A DNA stretch of 64,000 nt from Pochonia chlamydosporia 170 (GCF_001653235.2 NC_035792.1:5208001-5272000), one strand, 5' to 3'; numbered from the stretch's first letter, positions 1 to 11,065 are shown. The notes: a model not told the origin generated them from the letters alone. A program made the numbers and translations.

Positions 1-858
1 GTGTTATCTGGGACGACGAGTGAGTACCGAAATGGTTCCCAGAGAAATCCAAGGAAGCTTATCTCGGGACTCGAACCTTTGTGGCTAACTCATCCTTTCT
101 GCTCAGATGTGTCCCCCCCCATCCGCCGGTCACCCGCGCTTTGAAATATGCCGTATCCAAACTTCGGCAATCCGGTACCAAAGTGGTTGATTTTGCCCCA
201 TACAACCACCAGGAGGGATGGGATATTGTCTCAGCACTCTACTTCCCTGATGGCGCCCGCACTCAGAAGGACATCTTGGCGAGCGGTGGGGAACCGGTTG
301 CCTTCTTGACAGAGTGGGCTTTTAGTGTATCAAACATCAATCCTATCTCTGTAACAGAAAATTGGGAACTAAACATTCGGCGCGATGCCTACCGGGAGAC
401 GTAGGTGCCACCGTCGATCACGTTTGTTCTTCGCTAACAGGTATAAGCTACCATCACATCATGAAAGACCGTGGTGTCGATTTCATCCTTTGCCCTGCTT
501 ACGTTGGCGCCGCCGCAACCTTGGGTGGTGGACAATATGTTCATTACACGTCCGTCTGGAACGTTCTCGACATGCCTTCCATAACTTTTCCGACAGGTTT
601 GAAAGTCGACCCGGTGATAGATACGGTATGTGAATACCAATTTCGTTCCGCGGTGGACGAGCGGGAGTCCAAGAAGTGTAAGTCTGACTGCGCAAACTCA
701 TTTAACGTTTGGCACCCATGATAACGAAATGAATTCTCCCAGACACCCCCGAGACCTACGTAGCCGCTCCCATTGCGTTACAACTTGTAGGAAAGCACTT
801 CCGCGACGAAGAGACCGTGGCTGCAGCCGACCTTGTGTCAAGGATCATACAAGAATGA
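1..858 (+). CDS. amidase, C-terminal part (gene runs off the left edge)
   Basis: Exons 1-19, 107-400, 448-677 and 743-858 give an open frame of 218 residues; the three introns are 87, 47 and 65 bases with GT..AG ends and CTAAC-type branch sites, and all phases close. The motifs VIWDDE, PHPPVTRALK, DRGVDFILCP, SITFPTGLKVDP and APIALQLVGKHFRDEET are typical of the C-terminal third of fungal acetamidase-like amidases, which hydrolyse amides to acid plus ammonia in the cytosol. The catalytic Ser-Ser-Lys part lies upstream of the window, so activity cannot be judged. The last exon ends SRIIQE-stop. No break is visible. Family assignment is firm; substrate is unknown. Confidence 0.8.
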
Positions 859-1946
859 GAGTCTGTTTCTATGAGCCGATGGTACCGACGGGACTGGGGA
901 CTTTATCGGAGCTCCCTGCCAGGATATTTCGTACAATGGCTGACATACCCGATGTGGTGGATTAAATCGTTCGATGTCAAGTGTATTTAGTTTTCATATG
1001 ATCCCACTGTTTTAGGTGGGAAATCAAGAGTCTGTAGGAGGAGTCTCGTTGCGCGATTCACTGGGGATCTTCTATCGATCGTTGTCCAGTTATCCAATCA
1101 AGCGTGCTATGTGACATTGTCATACTATAAGGATCTTGACCACCGGAACAACTCTCAGTCGACTCACTTCGTGACTTGTGGGGCAACAACCCTTGATGAC
1201 TGTTTCGCTGGATCCCGCCGGTATACATGTATATCAACCGTTTCTCTTTTCTCTTCGATAGTCAATTATACTTCTGCGTCAATACCTCATTTACAAAGAG
1301 TTATTTGGGTCGATTCTCGTCGAGATATCGAGCAAGCATAGATTCGTTCGGCCGGACAGCCTGTTGCGGTTTGGCGCCACGGCTAGACCCGCGGGGATAG
1401 TACATTGGCACCAGAATCTCGTCCTGGTTCCTCGTTGAATAATAATAACGCACCCATGGATGTTGCTTGCGATTGGTTAACGACTTGGGCATAGTGGGAT
1501 TCTAGTGTTCAAATTGTAAAAGCACAACAAGCAGAAGGGCGTCGGAATGTGTCGAGCGTCGCCTATGACAATGCGAACCCCCGTCGCCGATCATCCGATT
1601 CACTAGATATTACGATGACAATACTGAAAAGTTTTGCAGCTACCGCTTCGCAAGCGACCGCGCAGTGCAGAATCTCAGAAAAATAGACAAATGCAATTTC
1701 GTCACCTGCATATGAATCGCTGTTAAGCCGTTTATGTGAAGGGCCTCTAGCGAGTTGATTCAACTAACTAGTTCCTATGCTGTTTACTATCAAGATGGGG
1801 AAGAAGAGAATCTACTACATCGTGAGATAATGACAGCGCCTTATATCCCCCCATTGCGCCTCCATAGAATGTTCTAGAATGAATCTACTATGGGAGGTGG
1901 TGATAGACGGCGCAGCCGTTGTCCAAGCGGCCTTGGCCCGTTACAG
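859..1946. other. no recognisable gene
   Basis: About 1.1 kb without a convincing coding frame; the open frames are short and on both strands. The stretch near 1875-1906 reads [11 protein letters not shown] in one frame, which vaguely resembles the part of G-alpha just before the fragment that begins at 1947, separated from it by about 40 bases ending TTACAG. This is suggestive only. Confidence 0.4.
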
Positions 1947-2190
1947 TTTATGAGAACTAGCATCATCTTGTTCCTCAATAAGGTCGACATATTCAAACAG
2001 AAGTTGACGCGATCGCTATTGGGAAACTATTTCCCGGACTACGCTGGAGGGAAAGATGTCAACAAAGCAGCAAAATACCTGCTGTGGCGCTTTAATCAGG
2101 TGAACCGTTCTCATCTGAATTTATATCCTCAGTAAGTACTCGGAATTGAGTTCCATTATGCACATTGTTCGCTTGACAGACTAACACCTA

Positions 2191-2231
2191 AGTCCCTGCA
2201 CATAGATGTGGGCCACCCCCTCATATGGGCC
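2191..2231. repeat. Fot-A left terminal inverted repeat
   Basis: Begins AGTCCCTGCACATAGATG; pairs with 4008-4048 with one mismatch in the C-run. Confidence 0.93.
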
Positions 2232-2338
2232 ACCCGCATAAACCCGCACAATCAACCGTACCATTTACTTCGATACTTGATAACTCTATGAATTATGGCT
2301 CAAATGTATTACAATTTCGCATGTGCACTCCTGACTCA

Positions 2339-3952
2339 ATGAAAACCTCATATACCGAACATGACATCAGCCAGGCACTTGAGGCGGTCGCCAATGGGAA
2401 GTCTATCCGGAAGGCCTCGATGGAGTGGGGTATTCCTAGAGCCACTCTCTTCAACCGCATGCATGGCCGGGAATGTAGAAAGGATGCATTTTCTTCCCTT
2501 CAGAGGCTTTCCCAGACGCAAGAAAATAAACTTACCGAATGGATTCTAATCCAGGACGCTCTAGGCCTCCCTCCCACACACTCGCAGATCAGACAGTTCG
2601 CGCAGCGGATGCTTGCTGTTAGAGGGGACCACGAACCACTTGGAAAACACTGGATGCAGGCTTTTTTGAGAAGAAACCCTGAAATTCGGACGCAGAGGTG
2701 TTATCATAGGGACTCTGCACGTGTTAACGGTGCTTCCACTCAGGTAATTCGACCTTGGTTTAGAAATTTCTATATTCCCGAGATTCAGGCCATTAAGCCA
2801 GAGAACAGGTACAACATGGATGAAGCGGGCATCATGGAAGGCTTAGGGGAGAATGGTCTAGTTGTTGGGAGTTCGGAGAGACGCTCCGTTCAGAAGAAAA
2901 CGCCGGGTTCGAGAGCCTGGACGTCCTTTATCGAATGCGTGTCGGCTACTGGCTGCGCACTGCCGCCCTTGGTTATATTCAAGGGTAAAACCGTTCAGCA
3001 ACAATGGTTTCCGCACGACTTAGGCTATTTCAAGGATTGGCAATTCACAGCGACAAAAAACGGCTGGACTTCAGACCAAACTGCGATCGAGTGGCTTGAA
3101 AAGATGTTCATCCCCAGGACCCAGCCATCTGACCCTTCGGAGCGAAGATTGTTAGTTTTAGACGGGCATGGAAGCCACGAGTCGGTTGATTTCATGTACC
3201 TATGCTATCAGCACAAGATTCATCTACTTTACCTCCCCCCTCATACCTCACATGTCCTGCAACCTCTCGATCTGTCTGTCTTCTCACCTCTCAAGCACTT
3301 CTACCGCAAAGAGGTCGGATTTCTGAGCCTCTTGACCGATTCGAGCCCGGTCGGCAAGCAAAACTTTCTCATATGCTACCAGAAAGCTCGGAGACAGGCG
3401 CTGTCTGCATCAAACATTAAGGGTGGTTGGAAAGCAAGCGGTCTCTGGCCAGTGTCAGTTGCAAAGCCTCTTTTGAGCCGTCTCCTACTGGAGAACAGTA
3501 ACAAGGGTAAGAATAACGCACGAAAAACTACCGATGAATTGAGAACTCCTTCATCTCGCAAATCTTGGATGTCGGAGACGTCACAGATCGCGTGGGCTAC
3601 TCCTAAGAGGTCCAAAGATCTCAAGGTTCAGGTACTCCATTTTAGCCAACTAGAAAGCGATATGCCTACGAAGCGATTGCTCTTTAGAAAGATTACAAAA
3701 GGGTTTGATGAGAAGGATAGCCTTCTTGCAAAAGCCCAATTGCAGATTCAGGCACTAGAAGCACAGCTAGAGGCTGCCAGACCGAAGCGAAGAAAGAAGG
3801 TCGAAACTAGCCCAAATTCGAGGTTCGCGGATATCAAAGCAATACAGCGCGCACAAGAGGAAATTGATGTAGCTGAAAATAATGAAGGAGATGAAGAAGA
3901 GCCTGAAGTATCTGAAAATGAAGAAAACTGCATTGTAGTTCAAATTGATTAG
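2339..3952 (+). CDS. Fot1/pogo-family transposase (DD35D)
   Basis: Cut-and-paste transposase acting in the nucleus on the element's inverted repeats. An in-frame ATG exists at 2225, but the start at 2339 (537 residues) places the Psq-type helix-turn-helix (DISQALEAV, IRKASMEWGIPRATLF) at the N-terminus as in relatives; a CENP-B-type DNA-binding region follows. The catalytic core is visible: D161 in NMDEAG, D275 in LVLDGHGSH and D311 in LQPLDLSVF, with exactly 35 residues between the last two. The C-terminal tail is a basic stretch (PKRRKK) then an acidic one (EGDEEEPEVSENEE). No stop or frameshift is present, so it may be functional. Confidence 0.93.
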   Translation: MKTSYTEHDISQALEAVANGKSIRKASMEWGIPRATLFNRMHGRECRKDAFSSLQRLSQTQENKLTEWILIQDALGLPPTHSQIRQFAQRMLAVRGDHEPLGKHWMQAFLRRNPEIRTQRCYHRDSARVNGASTQVIRPWFRNFYIPEIQAIKPENRYNMDEAGIMEGLGENGLVVGSSERRSVQKKTPGSRAWTSFIECVSATGCALPPLVIFKGKTVQQQWFPHDLGYFKDWQFTATKNGWTSDQTAIEWLEKMFIPRTQPSDPSERRLLVLDGHGSHESVDFMYLCYQHKIHLLYLPPHTSHVLQPLDLSVFSPLKHFYRKEVGFLSLLTDSSPVGKQNFLICYQKARRQALSASNIKGGWKASGLWPVSVAKPLLSRLLLENSNKGKNNARKTTDELRTPSSRKSWMSETSQIAWATPKRSKDLKVQVLHFSQLESDMPTKRLLFRKITKGFDEKDSLLAKAQLQIQALEAQLEAARPKRRKKVETSPNSRFADIKAIQRAQEEIDVAENNEGDEEEPEVSENEENCIVVQID

Positions 3953-4007
3953 GCGAATAAACTATGATAAAATAGAAGTTGGGTTTGGTCTGTGGATATT
4001 TTTAGGC

Positions 4008-4048
4008 GGCCCATATGGGGGGGTGGCCCACATCTATGTGCAGGGACT
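4008..4048. repeat. Fot-A right terminal inverted repeat
   Basis: Reverse complement of 2191-2231 with a single mismatch; ends GTGCAGGGACT followed by the TA duplication. Confidence 0.93.
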
Positions 4049-4083
4049 TATTCAGCTTAACGCAAGAGACCGATACATCCAAT

Positions 4084-4300
4084 CAGTGCTCCTAATAGTG
4101 TAAATAGTGCGTGTGGACACCCCAAACTGCTCATTTAGTGCGTTTGATTGGACCGCACTAAACCACCAGTGCGTTTGAAACGGCTACACTAAACTACCAG
4201 TGTGCTTGACAAGCCCATACTGCACTGTTGGTCCGTCTGTCACCATCAGACTAAACCATAGTGCAAACCATAGTTTGCACTATTAGTGTAAAATCCAAGG
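4084..4300. repeat. hAT-1 left terminus with subterminal repeats
   Basis: About 215 bp with many short repeats of the types ACTAATAGTG, CACTAAACCA and CCAGTGTG in both orientations, mirrored at 6935-7151. In hAT elements such zones bind the transposase. Confidence 0.75.
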
Positions 4301-4388
4301 GTCACCTTGTCGGCCCCCCGCGCTCGACATGCACCGCTTTCCAATGGCATTTTTGGAACGCCGCTCCGCTCGCCCACCAAGTAATTCA

Positions 4389-6621
4389 TCAAGTTCCTGA
4401 TTCCACTGTATCAATGATGACATCTGCGTCTGTCTGGCCGACATAATGGCTCTAGAGTTTATATTTAGATCAATGGCACCGTACACATGGCGACATAGAA
4501 GCTTACCTCTGACGGAATAATTAGAGCACTACAATCCCAGGATCGTAGGCACTCCAATAGATTCAACGTTTCAACATTCATAGATCCTCGCTGGTCGGTT
4601 ACCGAAAGTTTGGCTTTGGAGAAAAGTCGCTCTGTCTCCGTAGACATGGGCGCAATCGATAGAATGTCGATGGCCATCAAAGATAAGTTAGGAAACCGTC
4701 GGCGCTGCGCTGACTCTAACCACCATTTCAACGGATCTGATACCATCATCACAGGTTCACGGCAATACACTTCGTACTCGTCGTCATCCATGTTGAAAAT
4801 AGTGGCCCTTTGCTCTTTCATCCACATTTTGTATCCGTTTAGTCGCCTTGTAGTTGTCTGTTGTGCGGAGCCCGGACGAAGAACTGGGCAGGAGGTGGTT
4901 GATTTGTACGTCTCCCTCCACAACTGCCCTACGCGAGCTTTAGCTCTCTCAATCCATTCAATTTTGTCCTCCCAAGTCTTCTCCATATATGCCCACTTAA
5001 GAGACGGGTTTAATACTGTCGCTGCCGAATAGACTGGTGAGTCTTCCGTCAATTCGTAGTAGTCGGCCAGTTTAGCCCAGGCAGTCTCCATCATTGCAGC
5101 CAAGTGGGGAAGGGCGGTGGCCTTCCTGGCAGCCTCAATGTGATGCAGGAGATAGTCCATGGTAGGCAGAATGTCCGAGATGGAATCTCTCATGCCTTCG
5201 TTGGCTATTGTAGCATCGTAAAATGGTTCGAGGAATTTGTGAATCTCGGCCAAAGTTGCCCAGTCAGACGGGGTCAGAGCATCGTCCTGCAGAGCCGGCT
5301 CTTGCGCACAAAATATGGTGATGGCCTGCCGTACTTTGGGCCGGAGAGCCCACTCAACCATTCCATACCACGAGTTCCAGCGGGTGTCATTATCACGTCG
5401 CAGTCTGAGACCGTCGCTGAGAGTGGTGAATGTTTGGAGCCGTTGTGGGGTCCAAGTGATATAGACTACGATATTGTGCAGTTGGCCTATTGCCCCTCGC
5501 TTTCTCCACTGCTCGACTCCCTCGTTGGATGGCCCGTGGTAGGGGTTTGTTGTAGGCGGTCGTTTTCCGATGAGAAATTCCATCACGGCCATGCTGATTA
5601 TGTGGCCGAAACAGCGAAGTCGGTGAGGAAGAGGATCGTAGAAAACGTCAAACTCACGTTCCAAGTCGTCGGAAACCTTGTCGATCATGGTGTTCATATT
5701 GCTGGCATTATCCATCATGAAGTATCCCACCTTTGAGGCTATTCCGTATTCTCGTATGAACTCCATGATTGCTTCTGCCATGTTCTCGCCGCTGTGCTGG
5801 CCTTCTAATTCTTTTATCCTCACCACAAGGGACAGCAAACCGTGATCTTCAGTGACAAACTGAACAGTGAAGCCTATTACTCCTAAACAATTTGGCGATG
5901 TCCAATTGTCGGGGACGACGTGAATCGACGAGAGGGCATTCTGCAAGGCCCTTTTAACAAACTCCTTGTTGATGTAGGCCCTTTGCAAGTCGGTCCTAAC
6001 CGTATCGCCAGACCTTGGGAGGAGATCATCGGAAGCCGGGCGAATATACCGGATTAGGTCACGAAAGGCTGGTTGCTCGGCATGAGCAAAGGGGAGGCTG
6101 CAGGCTACTGTGTAGCGGCAGTACAATTCGCGCAGTGTGGCCTGGTCCAGAGCATCCTCCTCTGCGGTCGCCTTGCGTTTCTTGATTAAGGAAGGCGTAT
6201 CTTTGGCCAGGAAGGCAGTGATATCTCCAAGGCGACTTTGCGTTACTTCCCGCCTAGACTCCTGTCTTCCAGCAATCATGATATGGTGCTCCTTTCGCAA
6301 GTGATTGACGATGACGGACGACCCTCCAGAGTAATTGTACCTCTTTGGTCTTTTCTTATCAAAGCATGGCTGGCAATGCCACCATTTTGTTCCGTTGGAA
6401 TCAACCCAGGCCGCCGGGACAGCCTTGCCTTCTTCTCTTCGACAGTACTGCCAAATGGGAGATGTCCTAGGGCGGGGAGCGGTAAGAGCTGGCGAGGACG
6501 ATGGTGCCGGCGACGAGGTGGCTTCTGTATCGATAACAGAGTTAGGATCATCCAGATGGCCTGTGCTGTGACCGATGTCAATAGCACTAGCAGAGTCAGA
6601 GTGATCAAAGACGGAAGACAT
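4389..6621 (-). CDS. hAT-1 transposase (BED finger, RNase H fold, hATC dimerisation domain)
   Basis: Minus-strand exons 6621-4507 and 4451-4389, intron of 55 bases (GTAAGC..CTCTAG), giving 725 residues; without splicing the frame runs on to 4465. An N-terminal BED-type zinc finger shows CQPC and HLRKEHH (residues about 60-115). The RNase H-like core shows PDNWTS and YFMMDNASN aspartates and the LRCFGH motif; the C-terminal hATC dimerisation part shows LSLMAIDILSIAPMSTETER, with the expected catalytic glutamate. No break is visible and the length is normal for an autonomous hAT. It mobilises the element by cut and paste. Confidence 0.9.
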
Positions 6622-6934
6622 GATTTAGAACTTCAGATAAATACGGCATGTAGACAGGAAGTGCGATCATGCTGCACGGAGAGTGCTGTATTAAACAACT
6701 TCTCACTCAAGCACCCAGGAGTCCAGGACATTGAGGGCTTGATAGCCTGCTGCTGGACTAACCAGCCAGTTTACATCGTGGAAACTTGGTTTCTGGCCAG
6801 AATTCCTACCAACCGCTACCTTAAGGGCTCATGTCCAAAGACGAAACGTGCCACAATGTGGCCCCCCACCTTCAATTTCCCAGTTTAGCTCCGTCACAGC
6901 TCGCTGACCAATGATCGTCGCCGAGCGTCGACTG

Positions 6935-7151
6935 GCACTAATAGTGTCACTATTAGTGTGCCACTCTCACACTGAACTGGTCATCCGTCTGGTCGAGCTA
7001 CACTGGACTATCAGTGTAGTGTGCCGACTCCACACTGAACCATCAGTTTGGTGCGAGAGACGTACACTGAACTAATAGTGCGGGCACTAATAGTGTGCAC
7101 TGCAGTGTGCACTAATAGTACAGTTTTTGGTCCACACTATTAGGAGCGCTG
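6935..7151. repeat. hAT-1 right terminus with subterminal repeats
   Basis: Dense CACTAATAGTG, CACACTGAAC and TAGTGTG units on both strands, ending in the right inverted repeat. About 310 bp of untranslated sequence separates this zone from the transposase start. Confidence 0.75.
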
Positions 7152-7159
7152 GTCCCAAC

Positions 7160-8690
7160 GATCAGAGCGAGGGTCCTTTGCGAATGATCATCAGTTAGTT
7201 ATGGTTTCCAAGGGTATTTTTTTCGGTTCGTACAAGACACAATTATTACAACGATTGAGGTCTCCAAAAACCCCAACATGGGTGTTAAGCCTGTGTATCT
7301 GAAAGATCGAGGCAAAGGTGTCATCGACCAAGAGGTGCGGATGGCGTAATTCTGGAGCTTCTGTAAGAGTAATTATTTTTTAGTCGCTGGATGGCAGTTC
7401 CGACGGAACGTTTTGCTGCCACGGCCCAGAGAAAACCACTTAACGCGCCACGCGACTTAGACGCGTCGCGCGTTGCCAAACTAATAGTTCAAACTATTAG
7501 TGTTCCATTGCCAGACTGGACTATTGGTTGGTCTTGAAACGTTGGACTGCACTGACGGTCTAGTGCATCTCATGTAAACTGGACCAGCAGTCTAGTCCAA
7601 CTTCCGCAGACTGGACCATTAGTCTATGGACTAATAGTCTGGACTGCAGTTTGAACTATTAGTCCAGTTAATAGTCCAGACTATTGGGAGCCCTAGGACA
7701 ACCACCGCAGTGCTGGGACGGTGTGCGAAAATCACTGTTCGAACGTAACTGGCTTTCCCGTACAATATTTCCAAGATCGGTCTGAAAAACTCTGGTCTTG
7801 ACAGCAATGTCGCCGGCTCTTATGTCACCTATGACGGAGGCTCGGCTGCGCCGCGTGCAAGCGCTCTTCCAATTCGGCCCTATTTGTGCTATTGTTTTTC
7901 AGGTCTTCTAGAGGAGGAAATAAAGATATCATATTCTGCTTACAGTAAGATCCTTCCGACAGTCCTCAATTAGATGCAAACCAGGGCGGTGTGCAAGTCA
8001 GTCAATCCAATGAATGCAGTGCTCTTGCAGCCACCAGGGCGGGCTTTCAAAGTTATGTATCCTGGCATTATCCGCTCGAATTGCCGCGTTCCTTTACAAA
8101 TTGGAAGTGTTGGAAGCGCAAGGCTTCTATTCGGGTGATAATTATCACGCGGTTTGGGTACTCGTAACTGGTTGATTGATGCTTGTTGAATTCATCTAGC
8201 TATAGAAAACGTACGCCTGTGTTGGTGTTGAGGCCTGCTCACGTGAGGTCTGTTTCAGCCACTGTTTGAAGACATTCGCAGGCTACTAGTTCCGCCGCCA
8301 AAGACGGCGGTGGAAGCAACAGGAAGAAAGGCTTTGAAATAGTGCCTTCTAATAGCTCTTAGCCAATCAAAGGACAGCACCCTGCACAGTATCATGGCAT
8401 TTCTTGTCCACCTTCTCAATTCGAGGTAGCCCTCGCCCCGGGTGACCCACTATGCTGGGTGGGAGAATATTAAGATACTCGGGCAATGTCCGTTCTGCAC
8501 AGCCGTGTGGACACAAGTGCTTTGTGCTACAGGGGGTTTTGGGGTCACCGTCGTTGCCCAGTTGTCGATGTTCGGGGGCAGGTGTCTCTGTGAGCCCGGG
8601 TTCCTGTCCTAGGTAGGCTATCCAGCAAACGCTTACAACTGATCCACTACTTGTAACTTCACAATTGATCCATTGCGCCAGCCTTGCCGA
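7160..8690. other. non-coding stretch apart from the hAT-like solo end
   Basis: No gene is seen. Bases 7160-7300 may hold eroded G-alpha 3' sequence (a gacacaattatt run resembles the D-T-I-L codons), but I could not align it convincingly. Confidence 0.4.
7478..7698. repeat. hAT-like solo end (subterminal repeats, no partner end found)
   Basis: Clustered GACTAATAGTC, TAGTCCAG and AACTATTAGT units closing with CTATTGGGAGCCCTA. Read in reverse it begins TAGGGCTCCCAATAGTC, close in layout to the hAT-1 terminus. No matching left end or transposase lies nearby, so it is probably a truncated non-autonomous copy of a related family. Confidence 0.55.
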
Positions 8691-8700
8691 ATTTATAAAT
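8691..8700 (+). promoter_or_regulatory. TATA-like box
   Basis: atttataaat lies about 165 bp upstream of the ATG of the CCG-6-like gene. Position fits a fungal core promoter; no transcript data. Confidence 0.4.
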
Positions 8701-8864
8701 ACTAGGCATGCCAATCATCCCACCTAAGGTTTAACCTTTTTTTCATCTCTAAACTTGTTACACTCATTATCCACCGAAGACCCACTCTCTTTGGTGACTC
8801 ATTGACACCCATTCGAAGGGCTTAGAGTAGACTCAAGGATTTGTCTCTCAAGAAACTCGAAGCA

Positions 8865-9371
8865 ATGAAAGTCCTCCACGTCATTTCTGCTGCATTGACT
8901 CTTGCAGTTGTTTCTGTGGGAACAAATAGTACTGCGTCTCCCACTATCATACGCACTGCATACACCACCTACTGCCCAGTGAGTTTCATACAACGTATCC
9001 TATTTCTCCCTTTCGCTATGGTCAGGATTACTAATCAAGCAAGATAGGAGCCTACAAAATTTGCTGTGGGAAATGTTACGTACACAGTCACCAAGCCGAC
9101 TACCTTGACAATCACAAACTGTCCTTGCACCCTGACCAAGACTGGCATAACCAGTCTGAACACAACAACTCCGTCGCCGCCTCAAACCAAAAGGCCTGCT
9201 ACTCCATCTCTAGTTTCTCTTCACACCAACACTACTCGTCCCTCTGCTCAGTCCACGAAAGCTATTCCCAGGCCGACGACTTCGAAACCACCTGTCACTG
9301 CCGCGGCTCAAAAACAATACCCTGGTCTCGGTGTTGTTGCTATGGCCGGACTTGCTGCCATGCTTTTCTGA
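8865..9371 (+). CDS. CCG-6-like secreted, probably GPI-anchored wall protein
   Basis: Exons 8865-8978 and 9048-9371 (69-base intron, GTGAGT..ATAG, phase 0) give 145 residues. The N-terminus is a signal peptide (MKVLHVISAALTLAVVSVG). The core YTTYCP-EPTKFAVGNVTYTV and TLTITNCPCT matches the cysteine pattern of the clock-controlled CCG-6 family of ascomycete surface proteins. A Thr/Pro/Ser-rich O-glycosylation-like stalk follows, and the end (GLGVVAMAGLAAMLF) is a hydrophobic tail as for a GPI signal. It probably sits at the cell surface. The small size and single intron near the TTYCP motif are normal for the family. Confidence 0.82.
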
Positions 9372-11060
9372 GACCATATTCTGGCTAAATGGTGTATCTT
9401 GGCGTGGGTTCGCGCCAAGACAGAACAATGAGAGATTGCTGCGACGATGAGAGAGATGACGTTTTGCACCTTTCGGGCAATTCGGCTCCGATCTAAATCT
9501 CGCCGGATTGAGCAGCCCATCATAGTAAGAATTTGCTTTTAGTAGTGGAACACGTTTTAATTGTAATCTCATTTCTGTATTAAGACAATGGTTCGGCTTA
9601 GCTGGATGTACAGTCCACAAGTACATGACTTTCTATTTGTAAATGTCACGGGCTACGCCCGATGCTGTGGACCCGGCTCTGCCGGGCCCGGAGCTTCGGT
9701 GCCGGACCAGTCCGACGTGTTTAAATTACTTCATTTCGCCTAAGCTGCCACGCAGCAGCAATATGGTCGCGAGCTTGCTTTCTCCTTTTCTTCCTTAGCT
9801 TTAGATAGACAATTGTATGGCACCCTTATGTTGAATAAACAGCGGCTCAGCCTCTCACAGTAAATACTACTAGACCAAATTATTTTACCTTTCCCCACAA
9901 CTAATTAGCCTTGGATCACCATGATGTAGCGCACGGACATCTTTAAGACGGTTGACGTTACTGTGACATAAAGATGCGGTTGAGATGATGTTGAAATCCA
10001 CCCGTGCAAAGATACTAGACAATGGACTCACATTTTCATCTAAGAGAATAACAGGCCCGAAAGTACCGTGCTTTTTCCCAATCACCGACCATTTCCTACT
10101 CAGCGCCATCCCCAAACCCGGTGGTGCTCCACACTCACGGGGGTTGACTTTAAGACCCCCATGTAGCCGCGTTGTATCTAATCGTTCATGTTGAGGTTGT
10201 GTGGGGTCTTCCTGTCGGAATGGCTCATTGCATTACCATGAACAGACGCAGGCTAATGCGGGACCAGATGATGGCGTACGTGGGTGTTTCTATAGTACGG
10301 CTATCGGCCCGGCCACGGCCCCGTCGTGAACACCAGTGGCGCTAGCTCCCCGCACTGATGCGCGCCACAAGGCGGCTGAGCACCGACAAGCCTGAGATCT
10401 ACTTCCGACGGCCAGAGGTGTTGAATAGATAACAGGGTGAAATGGGAATTGGCGCTAAAACTCAGGAGAGCTGGCTGTGGCGCTGCTGGAGGGGTAAGGT
10501 TGGGAAAAGACCGCCGCTAAAGAAGAGGCGACGCCAACAAAGACGCAGAGGATCAAGCGATAGACTCTCAGACTTTTGAAGGCAAGAATTGACCCTATTG
10601 TGGAAACAGGAAACCCGAGTATCCAGCAGCAGAGACAGGGGTAGATCCCTGTTACAAACCAACCATTATGCTGGACGGCTCGTGTGGCGCGTCTGTTATC
10701 CCATTGCCCAGACACTCCTTATGAAGATTGTGGTGAGCAGAGACTTGAGACATGAAGCCATCTTTGCCGGAAGACGAATAGCTTCATTGGCTTGGCTCGG
10801 ATGATATCCGAAAAAGACAGCCACGCTATTTAACCGAGAAACGTTGAATCTACCGGCAAATTGGTAGCTCGACACAACGGCCCGAATTACAATGAATCGG
10901 ATATTGTCGGATAAGACTGCCTCTGTTGATTGAGCAAGAAGCTTCGGAGTAATTGCTGGATGTCATAAAATCATAGAAATCAGGAGACGAGAGGCTGGCC
11001 AACCTTCAGAAGGTTGGTAGTCATGATGCAATTTAGGCTTGAGTGCTGTGCCTTCTATAG
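9372..11060. other. no recognisable gene
   Basis: 1.7 kb with only short frames on both strands. It contains a GC-rich block of nested palindromes near 9646-9710 and nothing else I can name. Confidence 0.4.
9646..9710. repeat. GC-rich nested palindromes
   Basis: Units such as CGGGCTACGCCCG, CCCGGCTCTGCCGGG and GTGCCGGACCAGTCCGAC follow one another, each able to fold as a small hairpin. It may be a mobile-element terminus, but no element could be delimited. Confidence 0.45.
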
Positions 11061-11065
11061 TTAAA

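Larger units (their letters stand above)
2191..4048 (+). mobile_element. Fot1/pogo-type DNA transposon, complete (Fot-A)
   Basis: 1858 bp bounded by terminal inverted repeats of 41 bp that differ at one base and flanked on both sides by TA (2189-2190 and 4049-4050), the target duplication of Tc1/mariner/pogo elements. Size matches fungal Fot1-like elements (about 1.8-1.9 kb). One intact transposase frame fills it. It lies inside an intron of the G-alpha fragment, in the same orientation. Confidence 0.93.
1947..4083 (+). pseudogene. G-protein alpha subunit fragment, split by two transposons
   Basis: Exon 1947-2130 encodes [26 protein letters not shown] and [14 protein letters not shown], ending LYP; exon 4056-4083 continues H-LTQETDTSN. 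This is the guanine-specificity (NKVD) and C-terminal region of a fungal heterotrimeric G-alpha. The donor GTAAGT at 2131 and acceptor TTCAG ending 4055 leave a 65-base intron once the 1858-bp Fot1-like element and its TA duplication are removed, and the phase closes exactly. A hAT element begins right after TSN at 4084. The P-loop (GxGESGKS) and switch regions are absent upstream, so the copy is also 5'-truncated. Past the hAT, 7152-7180 has only weak similarity to the expected IRLVFA. It cannot encode a working G-alpha. Confidence 0.85.
4084..7151 (-). mobile_element. hAT transposon, complete (hAT-1), inside the G-alpha exon
   Basis: 3068 bp with terminal inverted repeats CAGTGCTCCTAATAGTGT (left) and its complement with one change (right, ending AGGAGCGCTG). 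The flanking 8 bp, CATCCAAT on the left and GTCCCAAC on the right, match at four positions only, so the target duplication is eroded or was never exact. Long subterminal zones at both ends carry repeated CACTAATAGTG-like units. It holds a single transposase gene on the minus strand. Confidence 0.88.
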
